NCBI RefSeq assembly: GCF_024139115.2
Contig: NW_026943215.1
Location: forward strand, 1 to 64,000
Direction of reading: 5' to 3'
DNA: 64,000 nucleotides
Origin: Armigeres subalbatus
Taxonomy: Eukaryota > Arthropoda > Insecta > Diptera > Culicidae
The position numbers and the translations under genes were made by a program. Of this stretch, positions 43,068 to 54,320 are shown piece by piece. Each line of letters starts with the position of its first letter. The first letter of the stretch is position 1. Below the pieces are notes generated by a model. It saw only the letters and a list, made by a program, of their open reading frames with translations. It made no database searches and was not told where the DNA came from.

Positions 43068-44185
43068 ATGGAGGCGGAGACTGGAGAAGGCAATGTGCCT
43101 GCATAAAGATGGAGGCGCACTCGATTGTACCAGACGGCTTCGCCTGGGCCTTGGGTTGTTTACTTTCGGCAGAAAGTAAAAGCCTGATTTTCTCGGCATT
43201 AAACGAGATTTGACGCGTCGTTTTCCGAAGCTTGATTTTAGCCAGATCAACGAGACAAACTGCACTCACCGCACCTACATACCAGGTGGCAATGAAATTG
43301 CTGGCGACAGGGCGTACAATGTTGAATATATGGTCCCTCGCGGGAGGTCAGTGAAGGTGTGATCAACGCAGAGCCTGACTTGCAAGGATGTACTTGCGGG
43401 AAAGGCCGCCTAAAGAATGCAATGGAGTCTACCGTGGATATTCTGGACTGCAAGAATTGCATTCACAGCCATTAGATGGAAAGAAGGTATATTCAAGTCA
43501 GGTTCGCTTCGGTGACGTTCGCCGGTTCGATGCTCCCAAAATGCTGATATTGAAAACGACTATTTCCGGTGCGTCTTTTGTGCCAAGGTATTTAATTGTA
43601 CCAACTGCAAACAACTGGGTCACACTGCGAGTTTTGACAACAAACCACGTTTGGCAAATGCTCAGAAAGCATCGGAGGAGTTCTGCCAGCAACAAGCAAC
43701 AAAATGTTTGTTTTGGTTTGAACCCTCCCATGGTTTAAGAATGCCGGTGTACAAAAAGCGCACCAAAAGTGAAGGCTCGTTGGTACAGCGCTCCAAGCGA
43801 TCGTATGCGGAAATGGTTAAGTCGCAAGACACATCCGCCACAGCCACTGCATCGACCTTTCTTCAGCCACCGTTCGTGTAAGTGATTATGATTCCATATC
43901 CATTGATGAATTGGACTCTGACGCAGCGATATGGATGATCCTGCGAGGTACACGTGCGAAAGAGGAAGCACCGTCTTCCCGGATCGCGCCGCAAGAGAAC
44001 AAAAATCATCCAAAAGCTTGGCAAAATCTGAGTAATGGGGTTTATTTAAAATCCAAGCAACCTGTTCCTACTGCTTCTTTTGATCCTAGTTGCAGTAAGA
44101 CATTCCGCCATTGCCAAAATCCGATGTTTCGAAAAACATCCGCTAGGAGAATCAACAAGAAAAAAAGTAATTCGCACTTCTAAAA
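43068..44185 (+). pseudogene. I-LINE ORF1 (nucleic-acid-binding protein)
   Basis: I start at ATG 43068 (MEAETGEGN). Recognisable parts in changing frames are 'YFRQKVKA' style residues, 'QVRFGDVRRFDAPKMLIL', the knuckle 'CTNCKQLGHTASF' whose last Cys is lost, a second knuckle region 'KASEEFCQQQATKCLF' with mutated cysteines, 'SHGLRMPVYKKR' and 'RSYAEMVKSQ'. This is the Gag-like ORF1 of I elements that packages the LINE RNA. At least three frame changes are present. Confidence 0.7.
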
Positions 44186-44199
44186 AGTATTCCTCAAGC

Positions 44200-45200
44200 G
44201 AGGTTGATCTCCTTTAAGGACCTTGTGGACCGTTTTTGAATTTATTTAATTTCCGAATTCATTGAGGCCTATCATTGACCTTTTATACCAACAGTGGAAA
44301 GTTATCTGAAGCAATTGTGTTTCTGGCCTTCTTGCAGGAATTGTTCTTTCGATGGATAATACGGCCAATCCAAGATACAATCACTGTGCTGCGTGGAACT
44401 GTCATATCTAAAATAAAATTAGACGTGTTCAAGTTTTTATAATTCCGATTGCGATGTATTTCACCTCTGTGAAACGCAATTTCTTCTGAGATGAAATCAA
44501 CTTCCACGATTTTAATATTGCCACAGATCGGAATGATCATTATGGTGACGTTCTTTGGGGATCAAAAATGCTACTCCTTCTACAAATTCCATTCCGACTG
44601 TTCCCGGCTTAGAAATCGTCGCATGCCAATGAAATGTGAAGAATAAAGATCTTTGCATAGCTTCAGTGTACATTCCTCCAAAGCCTCTATTAATCGTCGA
44701 CATTTTTGGAGCGCATCTCCCTCTATCATCTCAGTATTGATATTGGGTGATATAGACGCCATGGTATTGGATGGGGCGAAACGTATGACGATTATAGAGC
44801 GCCTATTTTCTATGATTTGTGTGACGATTTCAATTTGAATATTTTGAACACTGGTGAAATCCGAATGGACCAAATGGTCAACAAAGCCGTATTGATCTGT
44901 CTTTATGTTCAAATTCACTATCATTAGTGCACGTGGAAGGTAATTCAAGTCCCCATGTAGTGACCATATGCCGATAGTCACCACAATTAAAGTGGCTATC
45001 AACAATCTGAGCAGTTGTTCCTTCGATCTCCCGAAGAACATTGACTGGCAAAATTCATCGCGGTAATAATTGGTATTGAATCAACTGTACTCTTCCACCT
45101 TTGGATGTTATCGATTCCTTACTGAGTTGATTCAAAAGCGCACTAGAAGCTCAGAAACGACGCGTTCCAGTACATCTGTCATAAGAAGACCAGCCACTCC
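44200..45200 (+). pseudogene. I-LINE ORF2 endonuclease (plus strand)
   Basis: Despite frameshifts, pieces such as 'EINFHDFNI', 'NDHYGDVLWGSKM', 'KASINRRHFWSASPSIISVL', 'DDFNLNILNTGEI' and 'DLPKNIDW' follow the expected order of an APE-type endonuclease. The catalytic motifs are mostly eroded (GDIDA in place of GDFNAH). A minus-strand frame of 153 codons over the same bases is a shadow of this decayed domain. Confidence 0.65.
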
Positions 45201-45229
45201 TGGATGGGATGATGAATACTAAGTTGTAT

Positions 45230-46900
45230 TCTGAAATCTGATCCTTCAAGGCCTTCCGTAAACGGAAGGTCAGACTTTGAAGAGTATTTGAGGCTCGAAA
45301 GAAAACTCAAAAATCTTCTCAAGGCAAAAAAACAAGCTACTGAGCGATTTGTCAGGGATTATCACGAGAAACCTCAATGACAACTTTGGAAAACGGCTCG
45401 CAACATGCGGAACCGCATTTCCCAATGAGAGTGAAGAATACTCCAATCGATGGATATTCAACTTCCAAAAAAGGTCTGCCCAGATTCCGTACCCGGAACG
45501 CTATTTCGAGAATCGTCACTGATCCGTTCTTTGGGTAGACCATTCACAATGCTGGAACTTTCTATGTCTCTTCTTTCATCGAATAACTCTGCTCCGGATG
45601 CGATAACATCAAATTCAATCTTCTTAAAACCTCCCAGATATTCGCAAAGACGATTACTTGACCTGTACAACTGTTTCATGGTACAACATTGTCCACCTGA
45701 ATGAACAGGTCAAAGTAATAGCTATTCAAAAGCCTGGAAACCAGCGTCTAATCACAATTCATACCGACCGTGCCATGCTATCATGCATGAAGATTTATTA
45801 GAGAAGAGTCCTTTCAAGATCGACATTGGGTCGAAGAAAGATGCATTGCTTTCAAATACTCAGTTTGGTTTTCGAAAGGTAAGGAACAAACGATTGTCTA
45901 GCGTTGCTCTCTTCAGATATTCAGCTGGCCTTTACTAAAGAATTGGCTGTATTCTTGATATAAGGCGCTTTGTTGGTTTCCATAGAAGTACTGTCAGACA
46001 ATCTGCACAGTAGTGGATTACCGTTATTTTGAACAATTTCTTGTATAATTTGTTGTCAGAAAAACAAATGAACTTCACACTCGGCACTCTGACAACTTCC
46101 AGAATAGCTTCATGGGCCTTCCCAAGGATCATGTCTAAGTCCTTTATAATTTCTATTTAAAGATATTGACTTGTGTTTGAAGGACAATGCACACTCAGAC
46201 AACCAGATGATGCGTGGTCTCTCAAGAGGTCCATGTGCAGCTGTCTTGCAGAGACATTACAAAGTACCTGAATAATCGACTGTGGGCCAGACATCTGGGG
46301 ATGGAGTTTTCACGCAAAAACTCAGTTGGTTGTGTTTACTAGGAAGCGTACCCAGCTCACTGAAACTCCATTTTGAGTATTTGATACAAAATGCGGAAAA
46401 GGATCCATTTTCTACGTTCTATCTCCGGAACCTGGTGGGTGCTCACCGAAGACCTCATCAAACTCTGAACGACTATTCTCTCTGTTTTAGAGTATGGCTC
46501 TTTCTGCTTCCTCTCAGCAGCTGATTGCCACCTGATCAAATTGGAACGAATTCAGTATCGTTGTTTGCGTATGCCTTTGGCTGCATGCATTCAACGCATA
46601 ACATGAGCCTGGAGTGCTTGCTGAGTCACTCCTTTAAAGCACCGTCTAGGGAGCTCTCACTTAGAATACTCGTCAAATGTGGAACAAGTACACACTTTTT
46701 CTAGATAACTCGATAATATGCTTGAACTAACTTGTCTCAAGATTTCTTAGAGTCTATCTCAACTCATTTCTTCAGATCTTTGTCTTCCGTGTCATAATCC
46801 ACCTCGAGTTCACTTCACCAACAACAGTTCCTCAAGAGATACGATCTGTCCTGAAACATGCTATTCAAGGAATACCAGATCATCTTCGAAATATTTCTAT
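45230..46900 (+). pseudogene. I-LINE reverse transcriptase
   Basis: After a linker ('RLERKLKNLLKAKKQATERF'), fragments match RT blocks: 'VIAIQKPGN', 'RAMLSCM', 'NTQFGFRK', 'TNDCLALLSSDIQLAF', 'FILNNFLYNLLSEKQMNF', and 'KTQLVVFTRKRTQLTE' of the thumb. The region of the FADD box (about 46160-46210) is damaged, and stops or shifts occur every 50-150 bp. Confidence 0.65.
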
Positions 46901-46924
46901 TCCTCCATTTTTTCGAAAATATGA

Positions 46925-47140
46925 ATGTCATGCAACAACAGATATTTCACTGATGGTTCTCGCATTAACGGATCCGGCTTCGGTGTTTTCAATGTAACTA
47001 ACCACCTTCCGAAAACTCACGCCACATCGTCACTGACAAAATGCCCGGATGAGAAGCTGAAATTTCCTGATCCCAAATCCTAAGCCCCGTCAATCCTTAA
47101 ACATTATAAACTAACCTCGAGTCACCACAGTACGCTTTTC
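46925..47140 (+). pseudogene. I-LINE RNase H remnant
   Basis: 'FTDGSRINGSGFGVFNVTNHLP' (about 46950-47010; broken at one end) carries the first catalytic Asp of an RNase H. The rest of the domain is truncated before the 3' end, so only its beginning survives. Confidence 0.6.
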
Positions 47141-47255
47141 TACCCTCTCTTACTAACCGTATAATAAAATGATATGATTGTATATATCACAAGAACAATG
47201 GCACCGTAAAGTGTTATACACTGAGCCTACCAAATAAACAAATTGGAAAAAAAAA

Positions 47256-47620
47256 CCGGATTTAAAAATATCGCAACTATTGGACTAATAATTGGAGGTA
47301 CCATTTTAGGTAACAATGATGAATACTGCTGCAATTAGAACACTTTTCGGATGAAATATAATTAACAAACCTTCATGTACACATTCGATGTAAGTGAAAT
47401 GAAGTATAGACTTGGCGTGAACCAACAAATAGTGCTGAAACTAGAGGCCTCTAGGTGAAATAATGTCAAATGTTGATTGGATAGGAAATGAGATATGGAT
47501 ATGATTGATATAAGAGATAAAATTTAGACGGCAATATCAATATTTTGCACTAAAATATGAGGAAGATCAAGTTATGCTATTTTATGTTATCAATGATGTG
47601 TCATTAGTTTGTTCTTATCC
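47256..47620. other. Unassigned sequence
   Basis: AT-rich, no gene or repeat recognised between the LINE end and the next MITE. Confidence 0.3.
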
Positions 47621-47623
47621 ATA

Positions 47624-47924
47624 GACCAGTGCATGATGACGTAGGTTGACAGTTCTCAGAGCTATTTTACCAGGACTTACCAGGATCTCCGGCGAAGCTT
47701 CCGATAAAATTGTTTGGTCATTTTATTCGCATGTAGATGTCGTTTGCGATTGATTTCATGCTGAATGCAAAGAATATCACTGAAATACTTGGACAATTAC
47801 ACAGCAATTTAAAACTAAAAATATGAATTTTAATTTTCACCTCATCGATTTTTCATCTAACACCTTGTAAACAAGCTCTGTGAACTGTCAAAATAAGTGA
47901 GGTTAATTAGAGTTTACATTGGTC
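47624..47924. mobile_element. MITE, TA duplication, GACCAGTG ends
   Basis: The left end GACCAGTGCATGATGACG and the complement of the right end (GACCAATGTAAACTC) share their outer 8-9 bp. A second inverted block, 'ttgacagttctcagagct' with 'agctctgtgaactgtcaa', lies 25-45 bp further in. TA flanks at 47622-47623 and 47925-47926. No open frame of note. Confidence 0.6.
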
Positions 47925-48129
47925 TAAGACATATTCTGATATTGTTGATTTTTTATCTCTTATATCGATCTAGCTCGTATCATGTTTTGTTATTCTGTTC
48001 ATGGCTTTTGTCCGGATTAGGAGGGCAAATGTCTTTTAAGACCAACTTGCCACAAATCCCTTCTATACAAAGACCAAACAAAAACTTTTTTAGAGTTCCA
48101 TTCAATGTTTCAGAAAATGTGGACATTGT

Positions 48130-48720
48130 TCTTTAGAAATTAAGTTTAATTTCATGAACACTGCTGGAAATTTCTTCAGAATTCCTTCGTTATTTCTATG
48201 AAATTACAAAATTACATAAAATTTGTTTAGAAATTCTTTTTTAAATTCCAAACTTTCTTCAAAAATACTTCAAATTCTTGAATTTCTTCAACAAACTTCT
48301 CCAGTAAGTCCATTTGGAAGTCCACACATTACATCAAAAATTCATTCAAGAGTTTATCCTAATAACCCTCCAGTTGAAACCCTTAAATTTCTTTAAATTT
48401 CCCCGAAATTTCTTAGATTTCTATCAGTAAATCATCCAGGAATTGTTTCATGAAATCTTTCGGGACCTCCTTCGGATTCTTTCTACGAAAATTTCATCAT
48501 GAATTCTACCTAAAGAAAAATATCACGGTGTCTTTCATGGAATTTTCTAAGGAATACAATGGAAAATTTCAAAATAAATTTCCCGAGAAATTTCCTGAGA
48601 AATGATTTTTTGGGAGATTTCAAGGACCTCGTGGAAGAAAATTGGGAGAATTACAGGGTCAATTATTTAGGATATTCTTGGAATTCTGAAGGAACTTGAC
48701 AAAAAAATCCAGTTTTTCTG
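48130..48720. repeat. Strongly diverged AATTCC-type satellite
   Basis: 'gaaatttcttcagaattccttcg' type words recur at loose spacing, and the strand theme switches near 48600. It is older or more diverged than the other arrays. Confidence 0.5.
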
Positions 48721-48867
48721 GGTTGTTTCTTGCCGAACTGTTGAGGACAGCACAATTCTTTTTTAAGAGTATTGCGGCAGTAATTTATGAAGATGGGTAG
48801 TAGTTTTTCTTATAAAAGTTAATGACTGATTTTATAGTTTTCAGATTAAAGTTTTTCGACAATACAG

Positions 48868-48952
48868 GTCGGACTCGATTATCCGGAGACTCGATTATCC
48901 GCGGACTCGATTATCCGGGGTTCGATTATACGGAGTTTTAGTCTCGATTATC
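48868..48952. repeat. Sub-repeats GACTCGATTATCCGG, transposon end candidate
   Basis: Five near-copies of 'ggactcgattatccg' follow one another from 48872, preceded by 'acaggt'. Such iterated cgattatccg boxes next to a CAGGT start recall terminal transposase-binding sites of pogo/Tigger-type elements (CENP-B-box-like). Only one end is seen in the vicinity, so it is a truncated or solitary terminus. Confidence 0.45.
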
Positions 48953-49346
48953 CGGAGTATTTTTTTTTTCTTCGAATCTTTTTAAATTTATTTTTTAAAT
49001 TTCAATATTATATTATACACTGCAAAAATTCCACACATTTTTATTGGCAAAAATCCATTAATTTAATTCATGATTCTAATTAGTGCATACACGGATAAAA
49101 ATAAAAAAGCTAAATAGCTTAAACTTTAATCTAAAACCATATTCGGTCTATCCACTCATTGCAATGCTTAATTAGACAATAAGTTTCGAATGGTTAACTT
49201 AAGTTTAATCATTGGAAATGATTATTCCGTTTTTAATTTTGAGAGGCTTAGAAGTGATTTATTCAATTAAAGGATCATTCTTTTCAAAACAAAGTGAAAA
49301 ATTTTGACATTTCAAAAATTTAAAAACCACCATGCTCCAGAATCTC

Positions 49347-49352
49347 TTTATT
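49347..49352 (-). terminator. AATAAA polyadenylation signal
   Basis: AATAAA on the minus strand, 28 nt past the stop codon of the gene candidate and still inside the inverted-repeat element. Confidence 0.5.
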
Positions 49353-49379
49353 GTTAATATTTCCATAAAAATAGCAGAA

Positions 49380-49954
49380 TTACATTACTTCGTGGCTTTG
49401 GCGATGGTCCTCTAACTCGGTATGAATATATGGTGGCGGCTGCCACTCGAAGCGAAACATCCATAGACTATAGATGAAGATGACTTCTCCTGAAGCACCA
49501 GCCTTACCATTTGCTTTGCAACTAGAGATTCTATACGACCGGTTTTTCGAAGACTTGATCTTCAATATATGCCACTTTATAAATAATAACGTTCCGGATG
49601 ACACGGTTTGTAATAATCGTTGTTGTTGATGCCGTAACGGCACCTTAATCGGGACCATGAGCGGCACCTGAATCGGGACCATGGTAAGAGTAAACCTCGG
49701 GGTAAACTGAAATAGTACATCAGTAATTTTAGAAGCTCTAGCGGAAATAAACAACTTACCTGTGCCAGCTCAGTGCGGTTCATATTTGGAGAAGAAAGTT
49801 GAAAAAACTGTATGAGGCCACGTCGTCCGTTTCTTGCCAAGTGTATGTCGCCTTGGGTCAAGTTTTGTGTTAAATACATTGAATACAACTTTTTCAAGCT
49901 ATTTAATAAGCGTATCACGACCCAGTGCGGGTAATTAAACGTGCCGGCTGCCAT
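49380..49954 (-). CDS. Two-exon gene candidate inside the TIR element (173 aa predicted)
   Basis: Exon 1 is 49954-49760 (65 codons, ATG in an AAGATGG context, starting MAAGTFNYPHWVVIRLL). It ends exactly in CAG at the donor CAG|GTAAGT. The 53-nt intron 49759-49707 ends CTATTTCAG with an upstream CTGAT branch-point candidate. Exon 2 is 49706-49380 (108 codons plus TAA) and stays in phase: 'FTPRFTLTMVPIQVPLMVPI', later 'KSSKNRSYRISSCK', 'GEVIFIYSLWMFRFEWQPPP', 'HEVM'. Without splicing the first frame would end at 49577 after 125 codons. AATAAA follows 28 nt after the stop. I do not recognise the family. It may be a host gene fragment captured by the transposon, or the element's own accessory gene. 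Confidence 0.5.
49707..49759 (-). other. Predicted 53-nt intron
   Basis: GTAAGT donor, T-rich tail and CAG acceptor. The length is in the range of short mosquito and fly introns. It joins two frames in the same phase. Confidence 0.55.
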
Positions 49955-50150
49955 CTTAAAAATTTGAGAAAACTAGAAACTTTTTCAAGTCACAAGAGTA
50001 GATATTATTATTAGAATTGCAATTGTAAGATTAAATTCCAAAAAAGCATTCCGAAAGCTTAATTCTTAAACGATGGAAAGATTAAAATTCGTTAAAGGAT
50101 AAAAAGGAATAAATAATAAGTTATTTAGCTTTTTCGTTTTTATCCGTGTA

Positions 50151-51300
50151 CATAACCACTCTCCACGCGAAGTACAAATATAATCTATAATCAAATAAAA
50201 TGTATGTGTGGTCTCTAATATGCAGTTATTGAATTTCTATGTGGGTACAAATTGCATATATTTGGGTCGCCAAATTGCAAAAAATTAAGTGTACGACAAA
50301 TATATTCAATATAAAAAATTTTCTCGGTGTACAATATGATTTTTTTGATAATATGGGACGTATCTAGGGCGTGTGAGGGGTTGTAAAAGGGGTTGTTTTG
50401 TGTATAGAAATATGATTATAGGCTAGGCTTGTCTATCAAATTCATGAATTCAAATGAATATGTATTACTATTATAGTAATACAAAATATGATTATTTGAA
50501 GAAATATGAACGCTGGAATGGGAGGAACTGAAGTAGGGGTGTTCGAAATATTTAATTCCATTCCATGAATCAATTATTTTCTCTAGAACATGTCCACAAA
50601 CTTCTCACTTCAAGAACTTTCCCATGGTAGTCCGTTTCCTCTCTTTTTCTTCCATGCAATTACTTGATCGTTTGGCAATTAAGCTGTTGCATTTAAGACA
50701 AAATCTCCAAATTTATATCAATCTATTGTGGTTCAAAAACTGATAAAGCAGTCGCTCATTCGATAGATGAAAACGTAACCTCGCCACCATAGAACGATGT
50801 GTTTGGGTGCATCGCAGATTTCGCTTGCTATTGATAATTAACGACGATAGACGAGAAGCATAAGCTTTTTGATCATAACAAGACAATAAAAAATGCTCGC
50901 TACCTGATACAAATGCGAAAAAGGGGGCAGATAAATGAACGTTGTGATAAAATGCTTCGTTCTAGACAATTGCCCTTAAGGACCAGTGTAAAACAAGTCG
51001 AAATTCGTCATCAGCGTTTTCTTGCTGATTATCCTCCTTAAGCTATAACCCATTAATTTCGTAACGCAAATTTTTGCACTAATCCTTATTCGATTTGATT
51101 CCAACTGATTGTATTTAATGGGAAATCCTATTAACTTTCGACGCGATTCTACCCCTTGGCGAATGCGATTCTGTCATTGTTGGTGTGGAAGCGTAAATAG
51201 AACATTGCCTGCAGCGACCCAACGATAGAATCCCGGCGACTAGTATTCGTCATTGCGGCGATGAAATCGCTTAGGTATGGGGTGTCTTTACATTGTAACC
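50151..51300. other. Unassigned sequence
   Basis: AT-rich with no gene, RNA or complete repeat recognised. 'gtattactattatagtaatac' at about 50462-50482 is a local palindrome. Confidence 0.35.
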
Positions 51301-51610
51301 TATTGAAAGTTTTATGGATCAGACAATAGACTCAAAAGTTTCATTGCTTTCTTTTGAAAATTGACTAGATCAAACTTTGGGTTCAGAAATAATGGCCACA
51401 ATACTATTTTTTCTACAAAAAGCGCGTAAATAGTGCAGTCATTTTTTGACACGTATTATCAACCAACAAATTGCATTCAAATGGGAATCCTGTCCTATCA
51501 TTTCATATTGAAAATTGGCTGGATCGGACTATGGACTCAAAAGTTATGGCAAAAATACTATTTTTACATAATACACCAGAAAGTCACCGATGCCGCTGTA
51601 GTAAATAATA
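51300..51610. repeat. Two units of the 185-bp tandem family
   Basis: 'gaaaattg.ctagatcaaactt.gg.ttcagaaataatggc..aatactattttt' is followed by a second unit with 'gaaaattggctggatcggactatgg.ctcaaaagttatggc'. The order of words matches the array at 7010-7520. Confidence 0.55.
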
Positions 51611-51719
51611 TTAATGTATCTGTCTAACTCGATCATGGTAGACAATGGACATTGGACATTTGACAATATGAGGACTAATAAAGATTATTCTATGAATACT
51701 TCTCCTCCGACATTTCGAT

Positions 51720-53300
51720 TAGTCAGATTTGGGAGATTTTGAAGGGACTTTCTAAACGATTTTCGAGTAGATTTCTTGGAGAAATTGTGGAGAAAATGCC
51801 TGACTGAATGTCCAGTAGAATTCTCGAGAAATGTATGGGAGATGAGAATAAAGGAATTCTAAGAGAATTTCAGGAGAGTACGCGAAATAATTTATTGAGA
51901 AATTCTTGTACCTGTGAAATGATTAATGGAATTCTCTTGTGAATCTCTGGTGTAGCTTCTAGTGGAACTCCTGGCGGTTTTAAAGTTTTCTCGGAGCAAA
52001 TTAGAGAAATATTAAAGAAACTTTCGCAGGAATTCGTGTAGGCATTTTCAGATAAATACCTAAATGAAATTCCGGAGAGATTCCTAAAGAAAATACCGGA
52101 AGGAAATTTCGAAGGAATTCATGGAGGAACTTCCGGAGAAATTCTTAAAGGAACGCTTGGTGAAATTCCTGGAGGAAATTCCGGAGGAACGTACGAAGAA
52201 ATTCTGCATGAAACATCCAGAGGAATTCCAGTCACTTCCAGAGGAACTCCTGGAGGAACTTCCGCAGGAATTTTTGGTGGAACTTCCGCAGGAACTCCTG
52301 GAGGAACTTGCACAAGAATTTCTGGAGGATCTTCCGCATAAATTTCTGGTGGAACTTCCGAAGAAATTCTTGGAGGAACTTCCACAGGAATTCCTAAGGA
52401 CCTTCCGAAAAATTTCCTGGAGAAATTCCTAGAGGAACTTCCGGAGGAATTCCAAGAGAAACTTCCGGAGGAATACCTGGAGGAACTTCCGGAGGAATTT
52501 CTGGAGGAACTACCGAATGAATTCCTGGAGGAACTTCCGGAAAAAAATCTGGAGGAACTTCCAAAAGAATTCGTGGAGGAACTTCCGGAGGAATTCATGA
52601 AGAAACTTCTGGAGGAATTCCGTATGAATTCCTGGAGTATATTTTGGACGAATTCCTGGAGGATCTTCCGGAGGAATTCCTGAAGGAACTTTTGCAGGAA
52701 CTCCTGGAGGAACTTCCGGAGGAAACCCTGGAGGAACTTGCGCAGGAATTTCTGGAGGAACTTTCACAGGAATTTTTGGAGGAACTTCCGCAGGATTTTT
52801 TAGAGGAACTTCCGGAGGAATTTCTGGTGGAACTTCCGTAGGAATTTTTGGAGGATCTTCCGCAGGAGCTTCTTGAGGAATTCTTGCAGGAACTTCCGCA
52901 GGAATTTCTTTAGGGACTTCCGGAGGAATTTCTAGAGAAACTTCCGGAGGAATTCCAAAAGAAACTTCCGGAGGAATTCCTAGAGAAACTTCCGGAGGAA
53001 TACCTGGAGGAAGTGTCGGAGGACTTCCTGGAGGACCTTTCGGAAAAACTCCTGGAGGAATTCCGGAAAAAAATCCTGGAGGAACTTCCAAAAGAATTCG
53101 TGAAAGAACATCCGGAGGAATCCCTGGAGGAACTTCCTCTGGAATTCCTGAAGGAAATTCCAGCGAAATTTCTGGAGGAACTTCCGGCGAAGTCCCTGGA
53201 GGATCTTCCGGAGGAATTCCTGGAGGAAATTCCGGAGGCGTTTCTGGAGGAACTTCCGGAGGAATTCCTGGAGGAACATCCGGAGGCATTCCGGGAGTCT
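51720..53300. repeat. Well-ordered satellite array (24-bp, GGAGGAACTTCC type)
   Basis: From about 52100 to 53300 the 24-bp period is nearly perfect, with units GAATTCCTGGAGGAACTTCC and GGAG spacers. On the plus strand this gives repeated EEFLEELP (52121-52432 and 52644-52841). On the minus strand it gives a 259-codon PPEVPPGI-type frame (52510-53289) and a 159-codon Ser-rich frame. All readings are products of a period divisible by three. The array ends at the RTE fragment at 53302. Confidence 0.85.
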
Positions 53301-53301
53301 T

Positions 53302-53380
53302 TCGTGCCTGCTATTCAACATCGCTTTGGAAGGAGTAATACGAATGACAGGGATCGACGATTTTTATGAAGTCAGTTCAG
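53302..53380 (+). pseudogene. RTE-type LINE RT fragment, left part
   Basis: The frame 'CLLFNIALEGVIRMTGI' is the RT stretch just ahead of the catalytic FADD box in RTE elements. It stops at a hAT-like foldback insertion and continues at 53780. Confidence 0.65.
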
Positions 53381-53779
53381 CAGGGATTGAACTTATCATT
53401 TCATTATCATTTAGTATTCAGCCAATAACTCATTCCAGAGGTGGAATTCTGAAAAGTGTTGTATGGCGGACTTCTAGCGTTGATTCCCCTTTACAACTTT
53501 GTCTAATGGTACATTGCTCTATGTCTAATATTCACCGCCGGAAACGCTAGTATCATTTTGTATACTAAATTATTATAACACTTATTATCATTTAGTATAT
53601 TGAGTGTTCCTAGCGTTTCACGCTGTTAATATTATACATAGAGCAATGTACCCTTAGACAAAGTTGTAGAGGGGAATCAGCGCTAGAAGTCCACCATACA
53701 ACACTTTTCGGAATTCCGCCTATGGAATGAGTTATTGGCTGAATACTAAATGATAATGAAATGATTAGTTCAATCCCTG
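53381..53779. mobile_element. hAT-like foldback MITE, copy 1
   Basis: 399 bp with arms of about 170-200 bp that are near-perfect inverted copies (for example 'caataactcattcca', 'tgttgtatgg.ggacttctagcg', 'acaactttgtctaa.ggtacattgctctatg'). Ends are CAGGGATTGAAC. Flanks CAGTTCAG (53373-53380) and CCGTTCAG (53780-53787) form an 8-bp target duplication with one mismatch. CAGGG ends and 8-bp duplications are hAT hallmarks. It interrupts an RTE RT frame, proving insertion. Confidence 0.75.
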
Positions 53780-53945
53780 CCGTTCAGCTGTTTGGTTTCG
53801 CCGACCACATTGATATCACGGTATGTAACTTTGAGAAGAAGGAAGAAACCTATATCGGACTGAAAAGGGAAACAAAGCGGATCGGACTAGTCATCTGCCA
53901 CTCCGCCTCAAGTGCCACTAAAAAAAATCTTTTGGAGGGACAAAA
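53780..53945 (+). pseudogene. RTE-type LINE RT fragment, right part
   Basis: 'AVQLFGFADHIDI' holds the RT catalytic box, with the second Asp of FADD changed to His, so it is inactive. It is followed by 'ETYIGLKRETKRIGLVI'. With 53302-53380 it formed one RT piece before the foldback inserted. Confidence 0.7.
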
Positions 53946-54318
53946 CACACAAACTGTCCTGTAGAATAAATACAGTTGTCAATCAAAAATAATAACACAC
54001 CACATAACGATCATTTATCTAAAGGATCTATACTAAAAAAAATATGCTAGACCAAAACTACTTCGGATCTCGATAAAACAGGGGGGATCATGTCATGTCA
54101 TGTGTGAATGATTTTTAGCGTAAAATTCAAAGATTTTCTTTATCTGTGTGGATTGTGTGTTTCGGCACACACATGGTCCATTTTTACCAACAGATAATTC
54201 TCTGGAAGATCCAGAACGTGTATTTTTCCATCCACAGAATATGACAACAAACTGTGCTTAGAAAGTCCTTGCGCTTTGCGATGATTTTTACATTTTTACA
54301 AATTGATCATTTAACGAT
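53946..54318. other. Unassigned sequence
   Basis: No gene or repeat is recognised. Confidence 0.3.
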
Positions 54319-54320
54319 TA

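Larger units (their letters stand above)
42740..47255 (+). mobile_element. I-clade LINE, near full length, inactive
   Basis: From 5' to 3' there is a leader (42740-43067), ORF1 with zinc knuckles, then ORF2 with endonuclease, RT and RNase H, and a 3' end closing with 'gcctaccaaataaacaaattgg' plus an A run at 47250. An RNase H after the RT separates I-type from Jockey-type elements. Numerous stops and frameshifts affect every domain, so it is an old copy. The leader begins with GC-richer sequence like an internal promoter region. Confidence 0.78.
49090..50148. mobile_element. TIR element enclosing a spliced gene candidate
   Basis: The element is 1,059 bp with terminal inverted repeats of about 36 bp. 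The left end reads CACGGATAAAAATAAAAAAG and continues CTAAATAGCTTA. The right end gives the same on the complement with three differences. TA dinucleotides flank both ends (49088-49089 and 50149-50150). Subterminal blocks rich in gattaaa and 'tttcg' are also partly inverted. There is no transposase motif. On the minus strand it contains a two-exon gene candidate with a polyadenylation signal. This is larger and more gene-like than the other MITEs of the window. Confidence 0.7.

Noticed and set aside
44580..45041. Minus-strand frame of 153 codons with a hydrophobic start, resembling a signal-anchored protein gene
   Set aside because: The plus strand over the same bases reads, in broken frames, as an I-type endonuclease in the right order between ORF1 and the RT, so the minus frame is a shadow of decayed LINE sequence.
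52510..53289. 259-codon minus-strand frame of PPEVPPGI repeats, looking like a proline-rich structural protein
   Set aside because: It arises from a 24-bp satellite. The opposite strand is equally open, the same unit occurs in arrays with random indels, and there is no start region or unique domain.
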